Positions 27,246 to 36,900 of a stretch of 64,000 nt of DNA are shown here, piece by piece (the first letter of the stretch is position 1; every line of letters starts with the position of its first letter). This DNA comes from Lachnospiraceae bacterium (lineage in GTDB: Bacteria > Bacillota > Clostridia > Lachnospirales > Lachnospiraceae). Position numbers and translations under genes: made by a program. The notes beneath the pieces were generated by a model. The model saw only the letters and a program-made list of their open reading frames with translations, had not been told where the DNA came from and did no database searches. The stretch lies in NCBI GenBank assembly GCA_009911035.1, contig QXWO01000022.1:16906-80905 (forward strand), read 5' to 3'.

Positions 27246-28487
27246 TCAAACACGCTCTAAGGGGCGGGAAAACTCATTGAGAGGAGGTTCCCCTTCCGGG
27301 CGCGGCAGGATGGATTCGTAAACGCATCCGCACCGAATATCCTGCATCAGCATGTCATAATCATCCCCGGCAAGGAGCCTGCGGGCATGGGCCGGTCTGG
27401 TGATCAAAGGAATGGCGCTGTTTTGCCGGATGGCTTTCAGAAGGACGGAGGCTTCTTTTCGGAAGCCCAGAAGACGAGCATAAGGGACAGGAAGTTTCCG
27501 CCTGGTAAAGTCAGGCAGGAAGGCTTCCTGTTTTTTTATATCCAGCAGAATATGCATCAGTACGCGGCTGATACGGGTGTAAGTGAGCTCTTTTGACTTT
27601 AAAAGCCGGACAAATCCGGTAAAGGTGGTAAAGCGGGGAAGGTTTTTACATATCTTGTCCGAGAGATCCTGGGTGCAGTCCAGATATCCGGCAAATCCCT
27701 GCTCTTTTTCCAGGAGAAGCTTATAATACAAAAGCTGGGAAAAAGAATCCTCTGTGACAGGCCGGGTAAGGAGCCGCATTTCCCTAAGGATATCGTACAC
27801 GTGTTCCGGCACATGGTTTCTGACTGCACCGGGCTCATGGGCCAGGGCCCGTCTTATTGCGGAGGCGGAAGACAGGCAGGAAGGGGTTTCCCCAAGGGAA
27901 GTGTCATGGTATCCCCGGTCCCTGCGGGAAAGGGTAAAAGGATGGATCGTACTGTTTAAAGCGTACAATGCCTTGCAGTATTCCAGCCCCAGAATATTGT
28001 TGGGAGAGGAAAAAAGCGGGGAAAACCTGCTGTCTTCGTCAGAAGAAAGGGCCTGGAGCCGCGCCGCAGGGTAGGAACAACCTTTTTTAAGCAGTTCTCT
28101 GGTGCGGCAGGAAATCTCCTCATGGTTATGGACCAGCATGGAGGCACATTCCTCAAAAAGAGAAATTTCCCCGGCTTCACTGCCGAAGGAAAGCACATCC
28201 ACTACATGGAGGGCATCCAATAGAGCCACTGCCCCGCCGGCAAAAAACTCTGCGCTGGAGAGGGCGTACAGGGCGGGCAGTTCAATGACCGCGTCTACAC
28301 CGCAGGAGAGGGCCATTTTGGTCCGGTTGAATTTGTTGGTAAGGGCAGGGGCCCCCCGCTGTACAAAATCCCCACTCATAACTGCCAGAATAAAATCCGC
28401 TCCGGTTTCCCGGCGGGTTTTTTCAATATGGTACAGGTGTCCTTTGTGGAAGGGATTATATTCAGCAATCACGGCAGCAGTTTTCAT
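27246..28487 (-). CDS. tmcAL: tRNA(Met) cytidine acetate ligase, TmcAL family
   Basis: The 413-residue nucleotidyltransferase-fold protein (formerly YlbM) has an N-terminal EYNPFHKGHLYH (HxGH-like nucleotide-binding motif), SGDFVQRG, and NKFNRTKMAL. TmcAL uses acetate and ATP to form N4-acetylcytidine at the wobble base of elongator tRNA-Met. It is convergent with copy 2 of the propeller lipoprotein, with only 17 bases between stops and no clear terminator. It is divergent from pta, and the TmcAL-pta neighbourhood is common in Lachnospiraceae. Confidence 0.92.
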   Translation of the reverse strand: MKTAAVIAEYNPFHKGHLYHIEKTRRETGADFILAVMSGDFVQRGAPALTNKFNRTKMALSCGVDAVIELPALYALSSAEFFAGGAVALLDALHVVDVLSFGSEAGEISLFEECASMLVHNHEEISCRTRELLKKGCSYPAARLQALSSDEDSRFSPLFSSPNNILGLEYCKALYALNSTIHPFTLSRRDRGYHDTSLGETPSCLSSASAIRRALAHEPGAVRNHVPEHVYDILREMRLLTRPVTEDSFSQLLYYKLLLEKEQGFAGYLDCTQDLSDKICKNLPRFTTFTGFVRLLKSKELTYTRISRVLMHILLDIKKQEAFLPDFTRRKLPVPYARLLGFRKEASVLLKAIRQNSAIPLITRPAHARRLLAGDDYDMLMQDIRCGCVYESILPRPEGEPPLNEFSRPLERV

Positions 28488-28571
28488 TTCACTTTTCCTT
28501 TCGTCGGTCAGCCTTTAATGTATCATAAAACGGACAAAGAAGCAAATTTCCGTAAATTTGGCCTGTCGTAC

Positions 28572-28600
28572 TTGCCGTGGAAAGCGGTTTGAGATATAAT
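28572..28600 (+). promoter_or_regulatory. pta promoter
   Basis: TTGCCG (28572-28577), 17 bases, then a perfect TATAAT (28595-28600), 61 bases before the pta start. Confidence 0.75.
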
Positions 28601-28661
28601 TTTTATAGATTTGTTCGGAAAAATCTTATAAGAAATATGAGGTATGAAAGGAGAACAGGAT

Positions 28662-29663
28662 ATGTCATATATTGACGTGATCAAAGAAAAGGCGAGACAG
28701 GACAAAAAGACCATCGTTCTGCCGGAGACGACAGACAAAAGGACACTTATCGCAGCCTCCAATATTGTTGCGGAAGGAATTGCGGATATTATCATGATCG
28801 GCAATGAAGACAAGATCATGGATGGTGCCACATGGCTGGAAATTGAATTGGACGGGGTAAAGATCATCAATCCCGAAACCTGTGACAAACTGGATCATTA
28901 TGTGGATATATTATATGAAACTAGAAAAAATAAAGGGATGACCCCGGAAAAGGCAAGGGAGGTGCTTTTAAACGATTACCTTACCTTTGGCGTCATTATG
29001 GTCAAGGCAAACGATGCAGACGGTATGGTGGCCGGCGCCTGTCACGCTACAGCGGATACCCTGCGTCCTGCGCTCCAGATCTTGAAGACAGCACCGGGAG
29101 TCAAGCTGGTGTCAGGATTTTTCTTAATGTGCGTGCCGGACTGTGACTTTGGTGAAAAGGGGACATTCCTTTTTGCCGACTGCGGGCTGAATCAGGACCC
29201 TACAGCGGAGGAGCTTGCAGCAATAGCGGATACTTCCGCCAAAAGCTTTAAGAGTCTGGTGGGAACGAAACCCATTATTGCCATGCTTTCCCACTCCACG
29301 AAGGGAAGTGCAAAGCATGAGTTGGTGGACAAGGTGGTGGAAGCTACCCGGATCGCCCATGAGCAGTATCCACATCTTACACTGGACGGAGAGTTGCAGC
29401 CGGATGCGGCCCTGGTTCCCCAGGTGGCCAAATCCAAGGCACCGGGCAGTGATGTGGCAGGTAAGGCAAATGTCCTGATCTTCCCCAATCTGGACTGCGG
29501 CAATATCGGATATAAACTGGTTCAGAGGCTGGGAAAGGCGGAGGCTTATGGTCCCATGCTCCAGGGAATCTCCAAGCCGGTAAACGACCTCTCAAGAGGC
29601 TGTTCCTGGCAGGATATTGTGGGTGTTGTGGCCCTTACTGCGGTGCAGGCCCAGCTTGCGTAG
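28662..29663 (+). CDS. pta: Phosphate acetyltransferase
   Basis: The enzyme converts acetyl-CoA and phosphate to acetyl-phosphate, the first step of acetate fermentation and ATP gain. The 333-residue short-form Pta starts MSYIDVIKEKARQDKKTIVLPE and contains VKANDADGMVAGACHAT, GFFLMCVP and the C-terminal NVLIFPNLDCGNIGYKLVQR. The N-terminal DRTGG domain of enteric Pta is absent, as is normal in clostridia. ATG 28662 has AGGAG 8 bases upstream. ackA follows. Confidence 0.96.
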   Translation: MSYIDVIKEKARQDKKTIVLPETTDKRTLIAASNIVAEGIADIIMIGNEDKIMDGATWLEIELDGVKIINPETCDKLDHYVDILYETRKNKGMTPEKAREVLLNDYLTFGVIMVKANDADGMVAGACHATADTLRPALQILKTAPGVKLVSGFFLMCVPDCDFGEKGTFLFADCGLNQDPTAEELAAIADTSAKSFKSLVGTKPIIAMLSHSTKGSAKHELVDKVVEATRIAHEQYPHLTLDGELQPDAALVPQVAKSKAPGSDVAGKANVLIFPNLDCGNIGYKLVQRLGKAEAYGPMLQGISKPVNDLSRGCSWQDIVGVVALTAVQAQLA

Positions 29664-29705
29664 TACAAAGAGGCATTTCGATGCAATAAGCCGGACCATA
29701 AAGCC

Positions 29706-29732
29706 GGGCGGCGGCTGTATGGCAGGCTGCCC
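29706..29732 (+). other. GC-rich hairpin between pta and ackA
   Basis: GGGCGGC (29706-29712) pairs with GCTGCCC (29726-29732), with an inner CTG/CAG extension. Further GCC/GGC complementarity flanks it. No T run follows, so read-through into ackA with RNA stabilisation or attenuation is possible. Confidence 0.45.
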
Positions 29733-29794
29733 GCGGACCGGTATAGCAGATTTAAAAGTATAAAAGGCTGCCTTTGGCAGAGAAAGGTATAGAA

Positions 29795-30997
29795 ATGAAA
29801 GATATAAATGTTTTGGTTATCAACTGCGGGAGCTCTTCCCTTAAATTCCAGCTTATAAACTCCCAATCCGAAGATGTGATTGCGAAAGGACTTTGTGAGA
29901 GGATCGGCATTGAGGGAAGCCAGATTACCTATACACCTGCAGGAGGGGAAAAGTATGAAACCGTAACCCCCATGCCGGACCATACAAGGGCCATAGAGCT
30001 TGTGTTAAAGGAGCTGACGGACCCTGAAAGAGGCGTGGTAAAGAGCCTTGATGAAATCGGCGCAGTAGGGCACAGGCTTGTCCATGGGGGAGAGAAATTT
30101 GCATCCTCCACGCTGATCAATGATGAGGTGATAAAGGCCATAGAGGAGTGTAATGACTTAGCACCCTTACATAACCCGGCCAATCTGATTGGGATCAGGG
30201 CATGCAGGGAGCTTATGCCCGATACGCCCATGGCAGGGGTATTTGACACGGCATTCCACCAGACTATGCCGCAGGAGGCATACCTTTACGGCGTTCCTTA
30301 CCGTTTTTATGAGGAGCATAAGGTAAGAAGATACGGCTTTCACGGGACAAGCCATTCTTTCGTATCCCGGCGTGCGGCTGAAATCCTGGGAAGGGAGTAT
30401 GAAGATCTAAAATTTATTGTCTGCCATTTAGGAAACGGTGCAAGCATATCAGCCGTTAAGAACGGAAAATGTGTGGATACCTCCATGGGGCTGACACCTT
30501 TGGAAGGGCTTATCATGGGAACCCGTTCCGGGGATATTGATCCGGCTATTATTGAATATTTATGCAACAAGGAAGACAAATCTGTCCATGAAATACTAAA
30601 TGTCCTTAACAAGGAATCCGGGGTGCTGGGGCTGTCCGGCGGATTTTCTTCTGATTTCAGGGATCTGGAAAAGGCATACCGGGAAGGAGACCAGGCGGCT
30701 GTCCGGGCGATGAAAACGTTTATTTACCGGGTGGTGAAATATATTGGCGCCTATACTGCTGCCATGAACGGTGTTGACGTCATCTGTTTTACCGCAGGAA
30801 TTGGGGAGAACAATGCGTTTATCAGAACTTCGGTATGCGAATACCTTGCCTATCTTGGGATTTCCATTGACGGAGAGGCAAATGCAAAGAGAGGAGAGGA
30901 AGTGGTCATATCCACCCCGGAGAGCAGCGTAAAGGTTTTAGTGGTTCCCACCAACGAGGAACTTGCCATTGCAAGGGAGACAGTTGCGCTTTTGTAA
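29795..30997 (+). CDS. ackA: Acetate kinase
   Basis: The enzyme transfers phosphate from acetyl-phosphate to ADP, making ATP and acetate. The 400-residue ASKHA-fold protein has NCGSSSLKF at the N terminus, GHRLVHGGE, FDTAFHQTMP, YGFHGTSH with the catalytic histidine, and FTAGIGENN. ATG 29795 is preferred over an in-frame TTG at 29774 because AAAGG lies 7 bases upstream and the product begins like the family. It lies 131 bases after pta and is probably co-transcribed. Confidence 0.96.
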   Translation: MKDINVLVINCGSSSLKFQLINSQSEDVIAKGLCERIGIEGSQITYTPAGGEKYETVTPMPDHTRAIELVLKELTDPERGVVKSLDEIGAVGHRLVHGGEKFASSTLINDEVIKAIEECNDLAPLHNPANLIGIRACRELMPDTPMAGVFDTAFHQTMPQEAYLYGVPYRFYEEHKVRRYGFHGTSHSFVSRRAAEILGREYEDLKFIVCHLGNGASISAVKNGKCVDTSMGLTPLEGLIMGTRSGDIDPAIIEYLCNKEDKSVHEILNVLNKESGVLGLSGGFSSDFRDLEKAYREGDQAAVRAMKTFIYRVVKYIGAYTAAMNGVDVICFTAGIGENNAFIRTSVCEYLAYLGISIDGEANAKRGEEVVISTPESSVKVLVVPTNEELAIARETVALL

Positions 30998-31028
30998 TGG
31001 ACTATGAGAAATCTTTGCATGGTTGGTA

Positions 31029-31057
31029 TTGACAAAAGCCTGTACCGACGTTATAAT
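31029..31057 (+). promoter_or_regulatory. Consensus promoter for yceD-rpmF
   Basis: A perfect TTGACA (31029-31034), exactly 17 bases, and a perfect TATAAT (31052-31057) lie 31 bases before the start of the DUF177 gene. Full consensus at both boxes suggests strong constitutive expression. Confidence 0.88.
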
Positions 31058-31088
31058 TATTAAATGTGTGATTCATAGGGAGCTTATT

Positions 31089-31613
31089 ATGTTAATTAAT
31101 CTGACGGATGTATTTACATCTGAGGGAACAGACAGAAGTGAAAGCCTGCCTTACGGGCCAGAGACTTTCTCCCATATGGGGAATGAATATAAGATTTGCA
31201 GGAAATCCCCGGTGGATATGACTTTTTCCAACATTGGAAAGGGAAAGGTCCTTGTTAAGGGATGGATGGAACTGGTTCTTGAAATTCCCTGTGACAGGTG
31301 TCTACAGATGGTTGCAACCCCGCTGGATATCCGGTTTGAGCAGGAATTATATTCCCCGGATGGTGCCCAGTGGATGGAAGATCATGATCAGCAGGATTTT
31401 ATGGCTGGATATGAACTGGACGTAGAAGCTTTCCTGAATAGTGAAATCTTAATTAACATGCCTGTGAAAGTGTTGTGCAGGCCGGACTGTAAAGGCATAT
31501 GCAGACAGTGCGGGCACAATCTGAACGAGGGTGAATGTGGGTGTGATACTTTTGTACCCGATCCCAGAATGGCAGCTATTAAAGATATCTTTAACGCGGA
31601 TAAGGAGGTGTAA
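31089..31613 (+). CDS. yceD: YceD/DUF177 family protein
   Basis: The 174-residue protein of the DUF177 family is almost always encoded directly before rpmF and linked to 23S rRNA/ribosome maturation. It has the CDRCL segment near residue 75 and the cysteine cluster CRPDCKGICRQCGHN followed by CGCD near the C terminus. ATG 31089 follows AGGGAG. Earlier in-frame codons lie within the promoter. The gene ends 2 bases before the rpmF start, whose AAGGAGGTG overlaps its last codons. Confidence 0.92.
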   Translation: MLINLTDVFTSEGTDRSESLPYGPETFSHMGNEYKICRKSPVDMTFSNIGKGKVLVKGWMELVLEIPCDRCLQMVATPLDIRFEQELYSPDGAQWMEDHDQQDFMAGYELDVEAFLNSEILINMPVKVLCRPDCKGICRQCGHNLNEGECGCDTFVPDPRMAAIKDIFNADKEV

Positions 31614-31615
31614 CG

Positions 31616-31795
31616 ATGTCTATTTGTCCTAAGAATAAATCTTCAAAAGCAAGAAGAGATAAAAGAAGAGCAAACTGGAAGATGAGCGCTCCCACACTGG
31701 TTAAGTGCAGCAAATGCGGCGCGCTGATGGTTCCCCACAGAGTATGCAAGGCCTGCGGTTCTTACAATAAGAAAGAAATCGTAAGCGTTGACTAA
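31616..31795 (+). CDS. rpmF: 50S ribosomal protein bL32
   Basis: The 59-residue protein starts MSICPKNKSSKARRDKRRAN and has two CxxC pairs (CSKCG and CKACG) forming the zinc-ribbon version of bL32. The zinc form suggests that a zinc-free paralogue elsewhere is possible. AAGGAGGTG 5 bases upstream is a strong site. It is followed by a terminator. Confidence 0.97.
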   Translation: MSICPKNKSSKARRDKRRANWKMSAPTLVKCSKCGALMVPHRVCKACGSYNKKEIVSVD

Positions 31796-31811
31796 TGTAG
31801 ATCCAGGCGAT

Positions 31812-31844
31812 AAAGCAATCCATTTATATGGGTTGCTTTTTTTT
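31812..31844 (+). terminator. Terminator after rpmF
   Basis: AAAGCAATCC (31812-31821) pairs with GGGTTGCTTT (31830-31839, one G-U pair), followed by a long T run. Confidence 0.9.
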
Positions 31845-31854
31845 ATATTTATGC

Positions 31855-31883
31855 TTGATTTTTGTTATATGGTTTAGTATAGT
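31855..31883 (+). promoter_or_regulatory. plsX operon promoter
   Basis: TTGATT (31855-31860), 17 bases, then TATAGT (31878-31883), 30 bases before the plsX start. No FapR-type operator was recognised with confidence. Confidence 0.65.
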
Positions 31884-31912
31884 AAAGAAGTACTTAAACG
31901 GAGGTATAAGGA

Positions 31913-32926
31913 ATGGCACAATTTGTGAATGTAGCTGTTGACGCTATGGGAGGGGATAACGCACCTGCCGAAATCGTTAAAGGCGCCATTGATGCGGTAA
32001 ATGAAAGCAGCCATGTGAAAGTATTTTTGGCAGGCCGGGAAGAATCAATAAACCGTGAACTTTCCAAATACACATATAACAGGGAGCAGGTAGAGATCGT
32101 AAACGCCTCCGAAGTCATTGAGACGGCGGAACCGCCGGTCATGGCAATACGGAAGAAAAAGGATTCCTCTATTGTGAGAGCTTTAAATCTGGTGAAAGAG
32201 GGCGTGTGTGATGCCTTTGTTTCCGCAGGAAGCACAGGTGCTACTCTGGTTGGCGGACAGGTAATCGTGGGAAGGATCAAAGGAGTGGAAAGACCGCCGC
32301 TGGCACCCTTGATTCCTACAGAAAAAGGATGCGCTCTTTTGGTAGACTGTGGTGCCAATGTAGATGCAAGGCCCTCCCATCTGGTACAGTTTGCCCAGAT
32401 GGGTTCCATATATATGGAAAGCGTCATGGGAGTGAAGAATCCCAAAGTCGGGATCGTAAACATTGGTGCGGAGGAAGAAAAGGGCAATGCACTGGTGAAG
32501 GAGACTTTCCCGCTTCTCAAGGATTGTCCTGACATTCATTTTATCGGAAGCGTTGAAGCAAGGGATATTCCGGCAGGGGCCGCGGATGTGATTGTTTGTG
32601 AAGCTTTTGTGGGAAATGTTATATTGAAGATGTATGAAGGCGTGGGCGCATCCCTGATAAAGAAGGTAAAGGAAGGCATGATGACATCACTGCGCAGTAA
32701 AATCGGCGCTCTGCTTGTAAAGCCGGCTCTCAAAAATACATTGAAGGACTTTGATTTAGAGCAGTACGGCGGCGCTCCGATGCTTGGATTAAAGGGACTT
32801 GTGGTCAAAACCCACGGCAGTTCTAAATCCGTTGAGATCAAAAATTCTATTCTGCAATGTATTACGTTTACAGAACAGAATATAAATCAAAAAATAAAAC
32901 AAAAAATAACGATGGAAAAAAATTAG
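31913..32926 (+). CDS. plsX: Phosphate acyltransferase PlsX
   Basis: The enzyme makes acyl-phosphate from acyl-ACP and phosphate, starting phospholipid synthesis. The 337-residue protein has VAVDAMGGDNAP at the N terminus, SAGSTGATLVGG, and NIGAEEEKGN. It is followed after 15 bases by acpP, which carries its substrate. GGAGG lies upstream of the ATG. The C terminus has a Lys/Gln/Asn-rich tail. Confidence 0.95.
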   Translation: MAQFVNVAVDAMGGDNAPAEIVKGAIDAVNESSHVKVFLAGREESINRELSKYTYNREQVEIVNASEVIETAEPPVMAIRKKKDSSIVRALNLVKEGVCDAFVSAGSTGATLVGGQVIVGRIKGVERPPLAPLIPTEKGCALLVDCGANVDARPSHLVQFAQMGSIYMESVMGVKNPKVGIVNIGAEEEKGNALVKETFPLLKDCPDIHFIGSVEARDIPAGAADVIVCEAFVGNVILKMYEGVGASLIKKVKEGMMTSLRSKIGALLVKPALKNTLKDFDLEQYGGAPMLGLKGLVVKTHGSSKSVEIKNSILQCITFTEQNINQKIKQKITMEKN

Positions 32927-32941
32927 AAAGGAAACTTAAAA

Positions 32942-33172
32942 ATGGAATTTGAAAAATTAAAACAGGTAATTGCTGACGTACTGAACGTTGATCCCGACGA
33001 AATCACAATGGACACTACCTTCACGGATGATTTAGGAGCCGATTCTCTGGATGTTTTCCAGATTATCATGGGCATAGAGGAAGAATTTGATATTGAAATC
33101 CAGCCGGAAGTTGCGGAGAAGATCACAACTGTAGAGGAAGCGGTAAATCTTATTAAAAATGCTGTTAATTAA
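32942..33172 (+). CDS. acpP: Acyl carrier protein
   Basis: The 76-residue acidic protein has DDLGADSLDVFQ, in which S35 receives the 4'-phosphopantetheine arm. It shuttles acyl chains in fatty acid and phospholipid synthesis. GAAAGGAAAC precedes the start. A strong terminator follows, separating plsX-acpP from rnc. Confidence 0.96.
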   Translation: MEFEKLKQVIADVLNVDPDEITMDTTFTDDLGADSLDVFQIIMGIEEEFDIEIQPEVAEKITTVEEAVNLIKNAVN

Positions 33173-33195
33173 AAAGCCCGTTATGGGCTTTTTTG
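33172..33195 (+). terminator. Terminator after acpP
   Basis: AAAAGCCC, loop GTTAT, GGGCTTTTTT, starting right at the stop codon of acpP. Confidence 0.9.
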
Positions 33196-33209
33196 TTGAA
33201 ACTTTTATT

Positions 33210-33246
33210 ACAATAAGACGTCTCGCGGTGTGTGACGGCGTCTGTT
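33210..33246. repeat. ACAATAAG-type intergenic repeat, diverged copy
   Basis: It begins ACAATAAGACGTCTCGCGGT and sits just behind the acpP terminator. Only the first eight bases and the general GCG/GTG pattern match the 37-base units at 9201-9274. Confidence 0.35.
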
Positions 33247-33265
33247 TTGCGGCAAAAGGTGATAT

Positions 33266-33958
33266 ATGTATAGGCAGGAAGAGTTAAAAGAACTGGAAAA
33301 TAAGATAGGTTATGAGTTTAAAGAAAAGGTTCTGCTTTTGCAGGCCCTGACTCACAGCTCTTTTTCTAATGAACAGAAAATCAATAGATATAAAAATTAT
33401 GAGCGCCTGGAGTTTTTGGGAGATGCGGTCTTAGAACTGCTCTCCAGCCGTTTCTTTTTTGAAACTTATCCGGAAATGTCTGAAGGACAGATGACCCGGA
33501 TGCGTTCCTCTATGGTGTGTGAACCTGCCCTGGCTTTCTGCGCCAGGGATTTGTCTCTGGGGAAGTATATCCTTTTGGGAAAAGGTGAGGAAGCCACCGG
33601 AGGAAGAGGACGGGATTCCATTATATCAGACGTAATGGAGGCGGTGATCGGCGCAATTTATTTGGACGGAGGCATTGAAGAAGCGGATAAGTTTGTCAAA
33701 AAATATATTCTTTCAGATCTGGAGAATAAGCAGCTTTTTTATGACAGTAAGACCATTCTTCAGGAAAGGGTACAAAAGACGGGCAGAACAATTGTCTATG
33801 AGCTGGTAAGTGAGACCGGGCCTGACCATGACAAGACTTTTACAGTGGAAGCCATCATAGACGGAAGGACAGCAGGGAAAGGTCAGGGGCGGAATAAGAA
33901 GACCGCCGAACAGCAGGCAGCTTATCAGGTACTGCTTGCGGAAATGCCAAAAGAGTAG
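33266..33958 (+). CDS. rnc: Ribonuclease III
   Basis: The endonuclease cleaves double-stranded RNA, notably rRNA precursors. The 230-residue protein has the catalytic domain signature ERLEFLGDAVLELL and DVMEAVIGAIYLDGG, plus a C-terminal dsRNA-binding domain (about 160-228, ending NKKTAEQQAAYQVLL). GCAAAAGGTG precedes the ATG. The order rnc-smc-ftsY is conserved in Firmicutes. Confidence 0.95.
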   Translation: MYRQEELKELENKIGYEFKEKVLLLQALTHSSFSNEQKINRYKNYERLEFLGDAVLELLSSRFFFETYPEMSEGQMTRMRSSMVCEPALAFCARDLSLGKYILLGKGEEATGGRGRDSIISDVMEAVIGAIYLDGGIEEADKFVKKYILSDLENKQLFYDSKTILQERVQKTGRTIVYELVSETGPDHDKTFTVEAIIDGRTAGKGQGRNKKTAEQQAAYQVLLAEMPKE

Positions 33959-33965
33959 GTGGTAT

Positions 33966-36900
33966 ATGTATTTAAAGAGTATTGAAATTCATGGATTTAA
34001 ATCTTTTGCTAATAAAATCGTATTTAAATTCCACAACGGCATTACGGGGATCGTAGGGCCTAACGGAAGCGGAAAAAGCAATGTTGCGGATGCGGTCCGG
34101 TGGGTTTTAGGGGAGCAGAGGATCAAGCAGCTCCGGGGCGCGTCCATGCAGGACGTTATTTTTTCCGGCACGGAAATGCGTAAACCCTTAGGATATGCCT
34201 ATGTGGCCATCACACTGGATAATTCCGACCACCAGCTTGCCATTGACTTTGAGGAAGTGACTGTGGCAAGGAGGATCTACCGTTCCGGTGAGAGCGAATA
34301 TCTTTTAAACGGTGCACCCTGCCGTTTAAAGGATGTAAACGAACTTTTTTATGATACGGGAATCGGTAAGGAAGGGTACTCCATTATCGGGCAGGGCCAG
34401 ATCGAGAAAATCTTAAGCGGCAAACCGGAAGAAAGACGAGAGCTTTTTGACGAGGCTGCGGGTATTGTGAAGTTCAAGAAGCGCAAGGTGGCCGCCCAGA
34501 AAAAACTGGAGGATGAAAAGCAGAATTTAGTCCGTGTAAACGATATTCTTTCGGAACTGGAAAAGCAGACTGGACCGCTGGAGAAGCAGTCAGAAACGGC
34601 CAGGATTTATTTAAAGAAAAAGGAGGAACTGAAAAAACTGGATGTAAATATGTTTCTCCTTGAAAATAACCGTCTCCAGGAGCAGTTAAAAACTGTACAG
34701 GAAAAATATGAGATTGCAAGCGGGGATTTGGAGCAGACCTCCGGCCAGTATGAGAAAATAAAAGAAGAATATGGGCAGATACAGGGTCAGATCGAAGCCT
34801 TGGAACAAGCCATTGAGACGGAGCGGACATCCCTTACGGATACCAGCGTCATGCGGGGAAAACTGGAAGGGGAGATAAATGTATTAAAGGAGCAGATCAA
34901 GTCCGCCCAGAGCAATGAGGAACATTTTAAGTCCAGAAAAGAAGCAATTGCAAGGGAGATGAACGAAAAACTCCTGGATAAAGAAGGGATCTTATCGGAC
35001 AAGCAGGTGATTGACGGCCAAGTGGCAGAAATCGAAAAGACCAGAAATGAAGCCCGGGAAAAGCTGCTTGTGATCCAGGGACGGATGGAAGAATTAAACA
35101 GCTACATTGAATCCGGCAAGAACACCATCATAGAGGCTTTAAATTCCCGGGCTACCATCAAATCAAAGCTGGGACGTTATGATACCATGACGGAACAGAT
35201 CAACATACGCAAGGCGGAGCTTACCTCAAGACTTCTTCGCATCAAGTCAGACGAAGCCCAGCAGGAAGCGGTTATCTCACAGCTTCAGGAGGAATTCGAG
35301 AAAATCAACGGGGAGATCCGTTCTTTAAATGATTCCCAAGAGCAGAAGGAAGAAAAACTTGCCCTAATCAGGGAGGAACTCTCCGGTAAAGACCAGAAAC
35401 TGCGGGATGCACAGGTAAGTTACCATCAGGAGAAATCCAGACTGGAAGCCCTGACCAATCTGACAGAACGCTATGAAGGATACGGCGGCAGTGTCAAAAA
35501 AGTCATGGAGTGCAAGGAGAAGGAAAAAGGAATCATCGGCGTGGTAGCGGATATCATAAAGGTGGATAAGAAATATGAAACGGCCATTGAGACTGCCTTA
35601 GGAGGCAATATCCAGAATATTGTCACAGACGATGAGGAAACAGCCAAGCGGATGATTGCCTTTTTGAAACAGACCAAAGCAGGACGAGCCACTTTTCTGC
35701 CTCTTACCAGCATGATGCGTTCCCAGGAATTTAAAAATACGGATTCCCTAAAGGAAAAGGGGGTCATCGGCCTGGCAGATACCCTTGTATCCATAGACAG
35801 CAGGTACAGAAATGTGGCAAAGTCCCTGCTGGGGCGGATACTGGTGGTGGATACCGTTGACAATGCGGTAAAGATTGCAAAAAAGTTTAATTACGGTATC
35901 CGCATGGTAACACTGGAAGGAGAACTGCTGGCACCGGGCGGCGCAATCAGCGGCGGTGCATTTAAAAACAGCAGTAACCTTTTAGGGCGCAGAAGAGAAA
36001 TCGAAGAATTAGAGGGCAGGGTCAGAAAATTTTTAAAGGAGATAGACATCCTTTTAAACGAAATAGAAATGACCAAGAAAGAGCGGAATAAACTCCGCTT
36101 AGATCTGGAGGAGGACAAAGCATCACTCCAGCGGAAATTTATCGAGCAGAATACCGCCCGGCTGAATGTCATAAAGGCCCAGGAACGGAAAGACGAAGCC
36201 TCCGAAGGGTCTGCGGAGCTGAAAGCGGAAGAAAGGGAAATTGAAACCCAGATCGAAGAAATCAGGGCAAATAAGCGGGAAATCTTACAGGAGCTGGAAG
36301 ATTCTGAACTGCTGGAGAAAAAGACAGAACAGGAAATAAGGAAATTCCAGACGGAACTGGATGAAAAGCGCAAGGAGGAATCGGAACAGTCCGCCCATGT
36401 ATCAGAATGGGATGTGGAAGTGGAAAAGATGCTCCAGCAGCAGCAGTTCCACCAGCAGAATGTGAACCGTATCGATGGGGAGATCGACAGGTTTGCGAAA
36501 GAGATGCAGGAGGTCGAGGAAGGTCTTAAGAAGGGCAGTGAGGATATGGCTGCAAAGCTTGAAAACATCGCTGCCATAGAGGAGACGGTTGCATCTTCCC
36601 ACACCATTCAGGGAGACACGGAAAAGAAGCTGCGGGAGGATATGGAAACCAAGGAAAAACTGGCCCAAAAGCAAAAGAGTTTCTTTGCGGACAGGGAAGC
36701 TTTGTCGGAGAAGATGACAGGGCTTGACAAGGAAGTGTACCGACTCAATTCCCAGAAGGAGAAATATCAGGAGGCATTGGAGAGCCAGATCAACTATATG
36801 TGGGATGAGTATGAAATCACCCTCTCTGACGCAGCAGCCTTACGGAATGAGGAGATGACGGATCTATCTGCCATGAAGAAGGACATTTCGGCTCTGAAAG

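Noticed and set aside
29664-29794. Terminator between pta and ackA
   Set aside because: GC-rich stems are present but no T run follows, and the genes are normally co-transcribed, so it is listed only as a hairpin.
31023-31088. Upstream extension of the DUF177 protein
   Set aside because: It contains a full-consensus promoter, so it is upstream of the transcription start.
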